Part shown: one piece after another, positions 42,183-50,612 of the stretch
Layout: each line of letters begins with the position of its first letter
Numbering within the stretch: the stretch's first letter is position 1
Assembly (NCBI GenBank): GCA_021732215.1
Contig: JAKFVL010000021.1
Coordinates: 77,001-141,000, forward strand
Origin: Hyphomicrobiales bacterium
Lineage (GTDB): Bacteria; Pseudomonadota; Alphaproteobacteria; Rhizobiales; Xanthobacteraceae
Reading direction: 5' to 3'
Length of the DNA stretch: 64,000 nt
Notes under the pieces: generated by a model
Database searches by the model: none
Told to the model about the DNA's origin: nothing
The model's input: only the letters and a program-made list of their open reading frames with translations
Made by a program: the position numbers and the translations under genes

Positions 42183-42200
42183 TCAGGATGGCTCTTCAGT
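42134..42200 (-). repeat. tandem 24-bp repeat covering the 3' end of the NtrC-type gene
   Basis: Two full units of TTCAGGATGGCTCTTCAGTC-TTCG (42134-42157, 42158-42181) and a third partial one of 19 bases (42182-42200). On the minus strand each unit reads ACTGAAGAGCCATCCTGA, so the terminal codons Thr-Glu-Glu-Pro-Ser-stop are repeated three times, in frame. Confidence 0.95.
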
Positions 42201-43658
42201 CGCGTTTTCGTCGAGCTTCCGGTAAAGGGTGGAGCGGCCGATTTTCAGCCGGCGCGCGACCTCCGACATCTGCCCGCGATAGTGCGCGATCGCAAAGCGG
42301 ATGATCTCGGTTTCGAGTTCCTCCAGCGGCCGCATTTCGCCGGTTGCGGTCAGCATCGACAGCGAACCTGCGGGAACCGGCGCGATGGGAAAATCGCTGC
42401 CGGAGACCATCGGCGTGATTGGCGTTGAATGTTGTGGCGCGATCGTCAGCGGGTCGGCGGCTTCGGCAGGATAGGCGGTCATCGCGGCGGCGTGCGCGAA
42501 ATCGTCCGGCGTCAGTTCCTCGCCATCGCTCATCACCACGGCGCGATACACCGCGTTCTCAAGCTGGCGAATGTTTCCCGGCCAATCGGCGCGCGACAGC
42601 ATCGCCATCGCCTCGCCGCTGATGCCCGAGATCGTGCGATTCTCCTCAGCGCAGAAGCGCACAAGGAAATGCCGCAGCAGATGCGGAATATCCTCGCGGC
42701 GTGCGCGCAGCGGCGGGATCGTCACCGGCAGCACGTGCAGCCGGTAGAACAAATCTTCACGGAAGTGCCCGCTTTTGACGCGCTCGATCAGGTTGCGGTT
42801 GGTCGCGGATACGATGCGAACGTCGATCTTGACCGGCTTGCGGCCTCCGACCGGCTCGATCTCGCTCTGCTGGAGCGCACGCAGCAGTTTCACCTGAGCG
42901 GCGAGTGGTAGTTCGCTCACTTCGTCAAGAAACAGCGTGCCGCCGCTGGCCTCGCTGAATTTACCGGCATGACGCTCGGTCGCGCCGGTGAAGGCGCCCT
43001 TCTCATGTCCGAACAGAATCGACTCGACGAGGTTGTCGGGGATGGCGCCGCAGTTGACTGCAACGAACGGCTTCGAGCTCCGCTCGCCGGTGCCGTGGAT
43101 GGCGCGGGCGATCAGTTCCTTGCCGACGCCGGATTCACCCTCGATCAGAACCGGAATCGTCGATGCGGCCGCTTTCTTTGCGGTCGCCAGCACGCTGTCC
43201 ATTGCCTGGCTGCGGGTGATGATGTCGGAGAATGTCAGTCTGCCGTCGCGGCTGTGACGGATGCGCTGCAACTCACCTTTCATCGCGCTCGCGTTGAGGG
43301 CGTTGCGCAGCGACACCTGAAGCCGCTCGACGCCGACCGGCTTGACCACGAAATCGTGCGCGCCTGCGCGCATCGCCGAGATCACATTGTCGATACCGCC
43401 GTGCGCGGTCTGCACGATCACGGGAATGGCAAGGCCGGCATCGCGCATGGCTGCGAGCACGCCCATGCCATCGAGGCCGGGCATCACCAGATCAAGAACC
43501 ACCGCATCGATGGTTTGCGCTTCCGCGCCGGTGAGCATGGCGACGGCCGCATCGCCGCTCTCCACCACGACAGCCTCATAGCCAAAGCGCTGTACCATGT
43601 TCTCGATCAACCGGCGCTGGATGGCATCGTCGTCGGCGATCAGAATGGTGGCGGCCAT
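42183..43658 (-). CDS. sigma-54-dependent response regulator, NtrC family
   Basis: 491 residues: receiver domain (about 1-120; AATILIADDDAIQRR, phospho-acceptor Asp56 in VVLDLVMPGLDG, Lys in VVKPVG), AAA+ domain (about 145-385; Walker A GESGVGKE, GAFTGA loop in GHEKGAFTGATER for sigma-54 contact, GGTLFLDEVSELP, R-finger region in DLFYRLHVLP) and a C-terminal Fis-type HTH (MSEVARRLKIGRSTLYRKLD). It activates sigma-54 promoters after phosphorylation; no cognate histidine kinase is adjacent. ATG follows AAGGAA. Divergent from the peptidase gene. The stop region is tandemly repeated. Confidence 0.95.
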   Translation of the reverse strand: MAATILIADDDAIQRRLIENMVQRFGYEAVVVESGDAAVAMLTGAEAQTIDAVVLDLVMPGLDGMGVLAAMRDAGLAIPVIVQTAHGGIDNVISAMRAGAHDFVVKPVGVERLQVSLRNALNASAMKGELQRIRHSRDGRLTFSDIITRSQAMDSVLATAKKAAASTIPVLIEGESGVGKELIARAIHGTGERSSKPFVAVNCGAIPDNLVESILFGHEKGAFTGATERHAGKFSEASGGTLFLDEVSELPLAAQVKLLRALQQSEIEPVGGRKPVKIDVRIVSATNRNLIERVKSGHFREDLFYRLHVLPVTIPPLRARREDIPHLLRHFLVRFCAEENRTISGISGEAMAMLSRADWPGNIRQLENAVYRAVVMSDGEELTPDDFAHAAAMTAYPAEAADPLTIAPQHSTPITPMVSGSDFPIAPVPAGSLSMLTATGEMRPLEELETEIIRFAIAHYRGQMSEVARRLKIGRSTLYRKLDENATEEPS

Positions 43659-43853
43659 ATCGGTTCCTTGGCATTTCCGGGTTTTTGATCTTATCTGTTT
43701 CGAATCGGGACTCTGGCCGATACGGATTAACGGCCGCTTAAGAGTTTTCATCGCGGCGTAGTGCGGATGTCACAACCTTGTGCCGCATGTCCGAACTGGA
43801 CGTGTCGATGTTCTAAAGTACGTCACGAGATGGAAAGAAACGGATTTTCAGAC

Positions 43854-45761
43854 ATGGCCTCGCGTTCGTCCGCTCTCCGCAAATCGAAAACCGCCGTCGC
43901 GCGCAAGCCTTCCGGCAACAAGTCTTCCGGCAACAAGCCTTCCGGCGCGAAACCTGCAGGTAAATCGAAACCGGCTGCGAAGACGGGCGCGAAGCTCCCC
44001 GAATGGAATCTTGCGGATCTCTATCCGTCGATCGATGCACCGGAAGTGACGCGCGATCTGGATCGGTTGAGCGAAGAATGCACGGCGTTCGAGCAGGCCT
44101 ATAAGGGCAAGCTCGCGGATGAGACCGCAAAGACCGAAGGCGGAATATGGCTCGCCGCCGCGATCCGCCGTTTCGAGGCGATCGACGATCTGGCCGGACG
44201 GCTGGTGTCATTTGCGGGGCTGGTCCATGCGGGTAACACGGTCGATCCCGCGATCTCGAAATTCTACGGTGATGTCTCAGAGCGCATCACCGCGGCGTCG
44301 GTGCATCTGCTGTTCTTCTCGCTCGAACTCAATCGCATCGACGATGCGGTGATGGAGCGCGCACTGGCTGCGCCGGAGCTTGCGCACTATCGCCCGTGGA
44401 TCGAGGACAGCCGCAAGGACAAGCCGTATCAGCTCGAGGACCGCGTCGAGCAACTGTTCCACGAGAAGTCGGTCAGCGGTTACGCTGCGTGGAACCGGCT
44501 GTTCGACCAGACCATCTCGGGCTTGCGCTTCCGTGTCGGGGCAAAGGAACTGGCGATCGAGCCGACGCTGAATCTCCTGCAGGATCGCGCACCGGCAAAG
44601 CGCAAAGCGGCGGCGCAGGCGCTGGCGAAAACGTTCAAGGCGAACGAGCGCACCTTTGCGCTGGTCACCAACACCCTCGCCAAGGACAAGGAGATCGGCG
44701 ATCGCTGGCGCGGCTTCGAGGACATCGCCGACGCGCGGCATCTGTCGAACCGCGTCGAACGCGAGGTAGTCGATGCGCTGGTCGCGTCGGTTCGCGCGGC
44801 GTATCCGCGACTGTCGCATCGCTATTATGCGCTGAAGGCGCGCTGGTTCAAAAAGAAGACGCTGGCGCATTGGGATCGCAACGCGCCGCTGCCATTCGCC
44901 GCAAAGAACGTCATTTCGTGGAACGACGCGCAGTCGCTGGTGCTCAACGCCTATGGCGCGTTCTCACCGCAGATGGCGGAGATTGCGAAAAAGTTCTTCA
45001 CCGATCGCTGGATCGATGCGCCGGTGCGGCCGGGCAAGGCGCCGGGCGCGTTCTCGCATCCGACCACGCCGTCGGCGCATCCGTATGTGTTGCTCAACTA
45101 TCAGGGCAAGCCGCGTGACGTGATGATTCTGGCGCACGAGCTTGGTCATGGCGTGCACCAGGTGCTTGCCGCCTCGAAGGGGCCGCTGATGGCGCCGACG
45201 CCGCTGACTCTGGCGGAAACCGCGAGCGTGTTTGGCGAGATGCTGACCTTCAAGAAGCTGTTGGCCTCAACCAAGAGCGCGAAGGAGCGTCAGGCGCTGC
45301 TCGCCGGCAAGGTCGAGGACATGATCAACACGGTGGTGCGGCAGATCGCGTTCTACACCTTCGAGCGCATGGTTCACTCCGAGCGCCGCAACGGCGAACT
45401 GACCGCCGAGCGGATCGGCGAAATCTGGATGAGCGTCCAGCGCGAGAGCCTGGGGCCGGCGATTGACATCAAGCCGGGCTACGAGACGTTCTGGATGTAC
45501 ATCCCGCACTTCATCCATTCGCCGTTTTACGTTTACGCCTATGCGTTCGGCGATTGCCTCGTGAACTCGCTCTATGCGGTCTACGAAAATGCCTCCGAGG
45601 GGTTTGCGGAGCGTTATCTTGCGATGCTTTCGGCCGGTGGCAGCAAGCATTACTCCGAATTGCTCGCCCCGTTCGGTCTTGACGCCAGAAGCCCGACGTT
45701 TTGGGACGTCGGCCTGTCGGTGATCGAAGGCATGATCGAGGAGCTGGAGGGGATGGGGTAG
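43854..45761 (+). CDS. M3 family oligoendopeptidase (PepF-like)
   Basis: 635 residues from ATG 43854. A zinc metallopeptidase that cuts short peptides in the cytoplasm. Catalytic HELGHGVHQ (His428-Glu-x-x-His432) with the downstream Glu in PLTLAETASVFGEMLTF. The N-terminal region (about 10-50) is a low-complexity Lys/Ser/Gly/Pro tail with repeated SSGNKPSGAKPAGKSKP-like units, encoded by a short repeating DNA unit; this is unusual for PepF and may be a linker or nucleic-acid-binding tail. The core from LPEWNLADLYP onward matches the family length. Alternative starts upstream (43761, 43830) are less likely. Confidence 0.94.
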   Translation: MASRSSALRKSKTAVARKPSGNKSSGNKPSGAKPAGKSKPAAKTGAKLPEWNLADLYPSIDAPEVTRDLDRLSEECTAFEQAYKGKLADETAKTEGGIWLAAAIRRFEAIDDLAGRLVSFAGLVHAGNTVDPAISKFYGDVSERITAASVHLLFFSLELNRIDDAVMERALAAPELAHYRPWIEDSRKDKPYQLEDRVEQLFHEKSVSGYAAWNRLFDQTISGLRFRVGAKELAIEPTLNLLQDRAPAKRKAAAQALAKTFKANERTFALVTNTLAKDKEIGDRWRGFEDIADARHLSNRVEREVVDALVASVRAAYPRLSHRYYALKARWFKKKTLAHWDRNAPLPFAAKNVISWNDAQSLVLNAYGAFSPQMAEIAKKFFTDRWIDAPVRPGKAPGAFSHPTTPSAHPYVLLNYQGKPRDVMILAHELGHGVHQVLAASKGPLMAPTPLTLAETASVFGEMLTFKKLLASTKSAKERQALLAGKVEDMINTVVRQIAFYTFERMVHSERRNGELTAERIGEIWMSVQRESLGPAIDIKPGYETFWMYIPHFIHSPFYVYAYAFGDCLVNSLYAVYENASEGFAERYLAMLSAGGSKHYSELLAPFGLDARSPTFWDVGLSVIEGMIEELEGMG

Positions 45762-45792
45762 GGCTCACTGCGTTTTCGACGTTGTACAATCT

Positions 45793-45821
45793 GTATAACT
45801 ATGTTATACGTAGTGTATAAC
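45793..45821. promoter_or_regulatory. palindromic operator of the toxin-antitoxin operon
   Basis: Perfect 17-bp palindrome GTATAAC-TAT-GTTATAC (45793-45809), then a third GTATAAC half-site at 45815-45821, 22 bases from the first. It lies 78 bases upstream of the antitoxin gene, where an AbrB-type antitoxin would bind for autoregulation. Confidence 0.75.
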
Positions 45822-45898
45822 GGCGACGGTGGGTTGAATGTCCAACATGTTGTCTTACGACTTTTGGAATTGTCCCGGCCCTGCAAGGGAGACAAGTC

Positions 45899-46123
45899 AT
45901 GAAAATCGAGATCAAACGGGTCGGAAATTCCGACGGTCTCATTTTGCCGCGCGAGCTTGTCCAACGTCTTGGTCTGCATCGCGGGCAGGAGCTGCACATC
46001 ACCGAGCTTGCGGGCGGCGGCTTTCAGGCGCTGCCGTACGATCCAGATTTCGAGGAGACCATGAAGATCGCCGACGAAATCATGGACGAATATCGCGACA
46101 CCCTCGCTACTCTCGCCAAATAA
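45899..46123 (+). CDS. AbrB/MazE-type antitoxin
   Basis: 74 residues. Swapped-hairpin DNA-binding domain (MKIEIKRVGNSDGLILPREL, then VQRLGLHRGQELHITELAGG), followed by a short acidic helical tail (DPDFEETMKIADEIMDEYRD) that would wrap the toxin. It follows GGAGACAAGTC and is 12 bases before the toxin gene, the usual coupled arrangement. It should neutralise the Doc toxin and repress the operon from the palindrome upstream. Confidence 0.92.
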   Translation: MKIEIKRVGNSDGLILPRELVQRLGLHRGQELHITELAGGGFQALPYDPDFEETMKIADEIMDEYRDTLATLAK

Positions 46124-46135
46124 GGCCTGTACACC

Positions 46136-46537
46136 ATGGGTAGCGAGGGGGCATCGCAAGAGCCTCGTTGGCTGACCTATGATCAGGTTGTTGCGATCCA
46201 TAGCAGACAGCTTTTGCGATTCGGCGGCGCGATCGGCCTTCGCGATGAAGGCATGCTCCGCTCTGCGCTGGAGCGTCCGGTCAACAAATGGCAATACGAT
46301 AACGCTCCGCTCGATGAGCTGGCGGCGGCGTACGCTTTTGGTCTGGCAAAGAACCATGCCTTTGTCGATGGCAACAAGCGCGTCGCGTTCATGTCGATGA
46401 TGTCGTTCTTGCGCAAGAATGCGGTCCGATTTTCGCCCGATCCTGCGCATGCTACCGCGATGTTTATCGCTCTCGCCGCAGGCGAGGTCAGCGAGGAAAG
46501 CCTGACACGCTGGATCAGGGACAATTGGCCCGCTTAG
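46136..46537 (+). CDS. doc: Doc-type toxin (Fic fold), death-on-curing family
   Basis: 133 residues. Fic/Doc motif HAFVDGNKR at residues 74-82 (H-x-F-x-D/E-G-N-K-R) with N-terminal WLTYDQVVAIHSRQL and GGAIGLRDEGML, as in Doc. Doc phosphorylates elongation factor Tu and stops translation; this activity is inferred. Its motif is complete, including the basic residue of Doc (K rather than G at the variable place). Partnered by the AbrB-type antitoxin in front of it instead of Phd. Confidence 0.93.
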   Translation: MGSEGASQEPRWLTYDQVVAIHSRQLLRFGGAIGLRDEGMLRSALERPVNKWQYDNAPLDELAAAYAFGLAKNHAFVDGNKRVAFMSMMSFLRKNAVRFSPDPAHATAMFIALAAGEVSEESLTRWIRDNWPA

Positions 46538-46732
46538 CTTGCTATTGGCGTTTCCTGCCTCGCGGGAAAACCGCGCAAGTCGCTGCCAGAAGCACACATA
46601 TGACCGCGGATTAGTCAGGTCTGGCGCGGTCAAGCCGTTGCCCTGTGTAGTCATTTAGTTTAATTCCGGCTTCATGCACCGTGACGGGTTCCCGGCATAT
46701 CAGGGCACCTTGAGGCTTGAGGGGGACTGACG

Positions 46733-46882
46733 ATGGATCATAGCGAAGTGGCCTACACCACGGCCGACGGCAACGATTATCCGGCGCATGAAGCCACCTA
46801 TGAAGGCTTCCTGAAGATGACGACCTGGGGCACAGCCGTGGTGATCGGCATTCTCGTCCTGATGGCGATCTTCCTCACCTGA
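46733..46882 (+). CDS. aa3-type cytochrome c oxidase subunit IV
   Basis: 49 residues, too short for standard gene finders. It starts MDHSEVAYTTADGNDYPAHE after GAGGGGG and has one C-terminal transmembrane helix (WGTAVVIGILVLMAIFL). This matches the small bacterial subunit IV of aa3 oxidase (COX4_pro_2 family), which packs against the catalytic subunits. In many alphaproteobacteria it lies directly ahead of pntAA, as here. Confidence 0.9.
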   Translation: MDHSEVAYTTADGNDYPAHEATYEGFLKMTTWGTAVVIGILVLMAIFLT

Positions 46883-46950
46883 GCTTTTCGTCGTCCCCGC
46901 AATGCGGCGGGTCCTGAAGTTGTGCGCGGCCATCGGCTGCGGGAGGCGTC

Positions 46951-48084
46951 ATGAAAATAGCGATTGCCAAGGAAATCGATACAGCGGAGTCGCGCGTCGC
47001 AGGCACACCCGACACGGTGAAGAAGTTCAAGGCGCTGGGTGCGGATGTGGCGATCGAGCCGGGCGCCGGCGTCAAGTCCGGCCTGCTCGATGCCGACTAT
47101 GAAGCCGCTGGAGCCGTAGTGACGGCGGACGCGGTAAAGGATGCTGATATCGTCATCAAGGTGAAACGTCCCGAAGCATCGGAGCTATCGAAATACAAGC
47201 GCGGCGCGCTGGTGATCGCGATCATGGATCCGTATGGCAACGATGCGGCGCTCAAATCGATGGCAGACGCAGGCGTTGCGGCATTCGCGATGGAATTGAT
47301 GCCGCGCATCACCCGCGCGCAGGTCATGGATGTGCTGTCGTCGCAGGCCAACCTTGCGGGCTATCGCGCCGTGATCGAGGCCGCGGAAGCCTTCGGCCGT
47401 GCGTTTCCGATGATGATGACGGCGGCGGGCACAGTACCTGCTGCGAAGGTGTTCATCATGGGTGTCGGTGTCGCCGGCTTGCAGGCGATCGCAACCGCGC
47501 GCCGTCTCGGCGCCATCGTCACGGCGACTGACGTGCGCCCCGCGGTGAAAGAACAGGTCGAATCGCTCGGCGCCAAGTTCATCGCGGTCGAGGACGAGGA
47601 ATTCAAGCAGGCTGAAACCGCCGGCGGCTACGCCAAGGAAATGTCGAAAGAGTATCAGGCCAAGCAGGCCGCACTCACCGCCGAGCACATCAAGAAGCAG
47701 GACATTGTCATCACCACCGCATTGATCCCCGGCCGTCCCGCACCGCGACTGATCTCGGCGGAGATGGTGAAGTCAATGAAGCCCGGCTCGGTGCTGGTCG
47801 ATCTCGCGGTCGAGCGCGGCGGCAATGTCGAGGGTGTGGTGTCGGGTCAGACCGCCGAAGTGTCGGGCGTCAAGATCGTCGGCATTCCAAACCTTGCCGG
47901 CCGCGTCGCGGCTTCCGCCTCAAGCCTCTATTCCAAGAACCTCTTCTCGTTCATCGAGACGCTGGTCGATAAATCGGCCAAGGCGCTTGCGGTGAAATGG
48001 GACGACGACCTGGTGAAGGCCACCGCGTTGACCAAGGACGGCGCGGTGATCCATCCGAATTTCCAGCCGAAGCCGGCGGCGTGA
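46951..48084 (+). CDS. pntAA: NAD(P) transhydrogenase alpha subunit, part 1 (NAD-binding domain I)
   Basis: 377 residues, soluble domain I of proton-translocating transhydrogenase. Typical N-terminus MKIAIAKEIDTAESRVAGTP; SRYRAVIEAAEAFGR-like core; MGVGVAGLQAIATARRLGAI nucleotide motif; VITTALIPGRPAPRLI and VDLAVERGGNVEG. It binds NAD(H) and passes hydride to the NADP site in PntB. GGGAGG-containing ribosome binding site before ATG. First of three pnt genes in this split arrangement; the next one is separated by a repeat-containing 162-base gap. Confidence 0.97.
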   Translation: MKIAIAKEIDTAESRVAGTPDTVKKFKALGADVAIEPGAGVKSGLLDADYEAAGAVVTADAVKDADIVIKVKRPEASELSKYKRGALVIAIMDPYGNDAALKSMADAGVAAFAMELMPRITRAQVMDVLSSQANLAGYRAVIEAAEAFGRAFPMMMTAAGTVPAAKVFIMGVGVAGLQAIATARRLGAIVTATDVRPAVKEQVESLGAKFIAVEDEEFKQAETAGGYAKEMSKEYQAKQAALTAEHIKKQDIVITTALIPGRPAPRLISAEMVKSMKPGSVLVDLAVERGGNVEGVVSGQTAEVSGVKIVGIPNLAGRVAASASSLYSKNLFSFIETLVDKSAKALAVKWDDDLVKATALTKDGAVIHPNFQPKPAA

Positions 48085-48111
48085 TGGTGCGGACCTTGAC
48101 CTCTTTCTTTT

Positions 48112-48228
48112 CACCTCTCCCCGTATGCGGGGAGAGGTCGCGCGCATCTTGCGCGCGGGTGAGGGGCTCTGTCCGTGCTTGCCGCTTGCCCCTCACCCCA
48201 ACCCTCTCCCCGCAGGCGGGGCGAGGGA
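48112..48228. repeat. paired dispersed repeats inside the pnt operon (family A-like)
   Basis: Unit one (48113-48167): CACCTCTCCCCG...CGGGGAGAGG hairpin, inner CGCGCGC...GCGCGCG hairpin, then GGTGAGGGGC. Unit two (48188-48228): GCCCCTCACCCC, then CTCTCCCCG...CGGGG, the same template inverted. They separate pntAA from pntAB. Confidence 0.8.
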
Positions 48229-48246
48229 GCAGAAAGTAGGATCATC

Positions 48247-48570
48247 ATGGACGCAGCCGTTCACGCCGTCAGCCCCTTTGTGTTCGAGTTGTCGATCTTC
48301 GTGCTCGCCGTATTCGTCGGCTACTTCGTGGTGTGGTCGGTGACGCCCGCGCTGCATACGCCGCTGATGTCGGTGACCAACGCGATCTCATCGGTGATCG
48401 TGGTCGGCGCCCTGCTCGCGGTCGGCGTCACGCTGGCCGGCAACTCCAACGGCCCGCTGTGGGCCCGTCTGTTCGGGTTCGTGGCGCTGATCTTCGCCTC
48501 GATCAACATCTTCGGCGGCTTCCTTGTCACGCAGCGCATGCTCGCGATGTACAAGAAAAAGACCAAGTGA
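48247..48570 (+). CDS. pntAB: NAD(P) transhydrogenase alpha subunit, part 2 (membrane domain)
   Basis: 107 residues with three transmembrane helices: LSIFVLAVFVGYFVVWSV, then ISSVIVVGALLAVGVTLAG and LFGFVALIFASINIFGGFLV, ending RMLAMYKKKTK. It forms part of the proton channel of transhydrogenase with PntB. ATG 48247 is preceded by AGGATC. In the enzymes of E. coli this segment is fused to PntA; the split form is standard in Rhizobiales. Confidence 0.95.
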   Translation: MDAAVHAVSPFVFELSIFVLAVFVGYFVVWSVTPALHTPLMSVTNAISSVIVVGALLAVGVTLAGNSNGPLWARLFGFVALIFASINIFGGFLVTQRMLAMYKKKTK

Positions 48571-48583
48571 AGGGGCGGGGGCA

Positions 48584-49990
48584 ATGAACGCAAATCTCGC
48601 AGCGCTGCTGTATCTGGTCGCGGGCTCACTCTTCATCATGTCGCTGCGCGGGCTCTCCAGCCCCGCGTCATCCCGTCAAGGCAACTTCTTCGGCATGATC
48701 GGCATGGCGATCGCGGTCGCCACCACGCTGGCGGCGCATCCGCCGGCGGATGCGATCGGCTGGATTCTGGTGATCGGCGGCATCGCCATCGGCGGCGGCA
48801 TCGGTGCGGTGATCGCGCGGCGCGTGCCGATGACCTCGATGCCCGAACTGGTTGCGGCCTTCCACTCGCTGGTCGGCATGGCCGCGGTGCTGGTCGCCGC
48901 CGCAGCATTCTACGCGCCGGGCGCTTTCGACATTCTGGTTCCTGGCAAGCCTAACCTCATCAAGACCGCGAGCTTGATCGAGATGTCGCTCGGCGTCGCC
49001 ATCGGCGCGCTGACGTTCACCGGCTCGGTGATCGCGTTCCTCAAGCTCTCGGGCCGCATGAGCGGCGCGCCGATCATTCTGCCTGCGCGTCACATCATCA
49101 ACATCGGCCTCGGCCTCGCGTTGATCTTCTTCATCTACGGCCTCGTGGTGTCGCAGAGCGCGCTCGACTTCTGGATCATCACATTGCTGGCGCTGGCGCT
49201 CGGCGCGCTGCTGATCATCCCGATCGGCGGCGCCGACATGCCGGTCGTGATCTCGATGCTCAATTCGTATTCGGGCTGGGCGGCGGCAGGCATCGGCTTC
49301 ACGCTCGGCAACTCGGCGCTGATCATCACCGGTGCGCTGGTCGGCTCCTCGGGCGCGATCCTGTCCTACATCATGTGCCACGCGATGAATCGCTCCTTCA
49401 TCTCGGTGATCCTCGGTGGTTTCGGCGGCGAGACAGCGGCCGCGGGTGCGGGGGGCGGCGAAGCCAAGCCGGTGAAACTCGGTTCGTCGGACGATGCGGC
49501 CTTCATCATGAAGAACGCGCAGAAGGTCATCATCGTGCCGGGCTACGGCATGGCAGTGGCGCAGGCCCAGCATGCGCTGCGCGAGATGGGTGATCTGCTC
49601 AAGAAAGAAGGCGTCGAGGTGAAGTATGCCATTCATCCCGTCGCGGGCCGCATGCCCGGACATATGAACGTGCTGCTGGCTGAGGCCAACGTGCCCTACG
49701 ACGAGGTGTTCGAGCTGGAAGACATCAACTCGGAATTCGCACAGGCCGACATCGCGTTCGTGATCGGCGCCAACGACGTCACCAATCCGGCGGCGGAAGA
49801 AGACAAGACCTCGCCGATCTACGGCATGCCGGTGCTGCAGGTCTGGAAGGCGGGCACCGTGATGTTCATCAAGCGTTCGCTGGCATCCGGCTATGCCGGC
49901 ATCGACAACCCGCTGTTCTATCGCGACAACACCATGATGCTGCTCGGCGACGCCAAGAAGGTGTCGGAGAGTATTGTGAAGGCGATGTAG
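48584..49990 (+). CDS. pntB: NAD(P) transhydrogenase beta subunit
   Basis: 468 residues. N-terminal membrane part with about nine helices (LAALLYLVAGSLFIMSLRGL at the start; MPELVAAFHSLVGMAAVLVA). The C-terminal domain III binds NADP: VIIVPGYGMAVAQAQHALRE, then HPVAGRMPGHMNVLLAEANV and IGANDVTNPAAEED, near the end. Uses the proton motive force to make NADPH from NADH. It begins 13 bases after pntAB and is the last gene before a bidirectional terminator. Confidence 0.97.
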   Translation: MNANLAALLYLVAGSLFIMSLRGLSSPASSRQGNFFGMIGMAIAVATTLAAHPPADAIGWILVIGGIAIGGGIGAVIARRVPMTSMPELVAAFHSLVGMAAVLVAAAAFYAPGAFDILVPGKPNLIKTASLIEMSLGVAIGALTFTGSVIAFLKLSGRMSGAPIILPARHIINIGLGLALIFFIYGLVVSQSALDFWIITLLALALGALLIIPIGGADMPVVISMLNSYSGWAAAGIGFTLGNSALIITGALVGSSGAILSYIMCHAMNRSFISVILGGFGGETAAAGAGGGEAKPVKLGSSDDAAFIMKNAQKVIIVPGYGMAVAQAQHALREMGDLLKKEGVEVKYAIHPVAGRMPGHMNVLLAEANVPYDEVFELEDINSEFAQADIAFVIGANDVTNPAAEEDKTSPIYGMPVLQVWKAGTVMFIKRSLASGYAGIDNPLFYRDNTMMLLGDAKKVSESIVKAM

Positions 49991-50013
49991 GCGATCACTC
50001 TGTTCCAAATAAA

Positions 50014-50045
50014 ATGCCCGGCGCGACGCCGGGCATTTTTGTTTT
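50014..50045 (+). terminator. rho-independent terminator after pntB (bidirectional)
   Basis: 9-bp GC-rich stem TGCCCGGCG / CGCCGGGCA (50015-50023 and 50027-50035), 3-nt loop, followed by TTTTTGTTTT on the plus strand and by TTTT on the minus strand. It serves pntB and the convergent glyoxalase-family gene. Confidence 0.9.
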
Positions 50046-50060
50046 CAACCCTTTGCAATC

Positions 50061-50438
50061 CTATGAAACGCGATGCAGCGCGCAGATCTTGTTGCCGTCC
50101 GGATCGCGCAGATAGCACAGGTACAATTTGACATCGCCCATGCCGCGAACGCCGGGCGGGTCTTCGATCGCGGTTGCGCCGTTGGCGAGGCCGGCAGCGT
50201 GAAATGCGTCGGCTTCTTCCTGTGTCTTGGCGAGAAAACCGATCGTGCCGCCGTTTGCGGGTGTGGCAGGCTTGCCGTCGATCGGCTTCGAGACCGAGAA
50301 GGTGCCGGTCTTGGTGCGATAGAAAATCCGGTGGCGATCGACGGAGGCTGGCGGGATGCCGAGCGTGCCGAGCAACTTGTCATAAAAGGCCTTGGCCTTA
50401 TCCAGATCGTTCGTTCCGATCATGATATGCGAGAACAT
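50061..50438 (-). CDS. VOC family (glyoxalase-like) metalloprotein
   Basis: 125 residues, start MFSHIMIGTNDLDKAKAFYD after GGGAGAAG. Vicinal oxygen chelate fold in a single-chain two-module form: HIMIGTNDLD at the N-terminus, GTIGFLAKTQEEADAFHAAG in the middle, and YLCYLRDPDGNKICALHRV at the end, giving potential His/Glu metal ligands. Similar proteins act as glyoxalases or bind small antibiotics; the role here is unknown. Its upstream frame extension is rejected, the ribosome binding site favouring this start. Confidence 0.9.
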   Translation of the reverse strand: MFSHIMIGTNDLDKAKAFYDKLLGTLGIPPASVDRHRIFYRTKTGTFSVSKPIDGKPATPANGGTIGFLAKTQEEADAFHAAGLANGATAIEDPPGVRGMGDVKLYLCYLRDPDGNKICALHRVS

Positions 50439-50612
50439 TCGTTTCTTCTCCCGTGTCAATAATGAGCGCCGCCATATAGACATTGCGCGGCAGCGTTGGC
50501 GAGTAATTTTGACTTTACCGGTTCAATGTCGGATCATCGGCCATGCCAACATCGCCGCTGCTGCTCTGCCTGATGCTGCGGTGTGACTCTTCCGGCTTTC
50601 GCGAGAGATTCC

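Noticed and set aside
48668-50008. Minus-strand open frame of 446 codons opposite pntB
   Set aside because: Shadow of pntB with extreme His/Arg/Asp content; no start signal.
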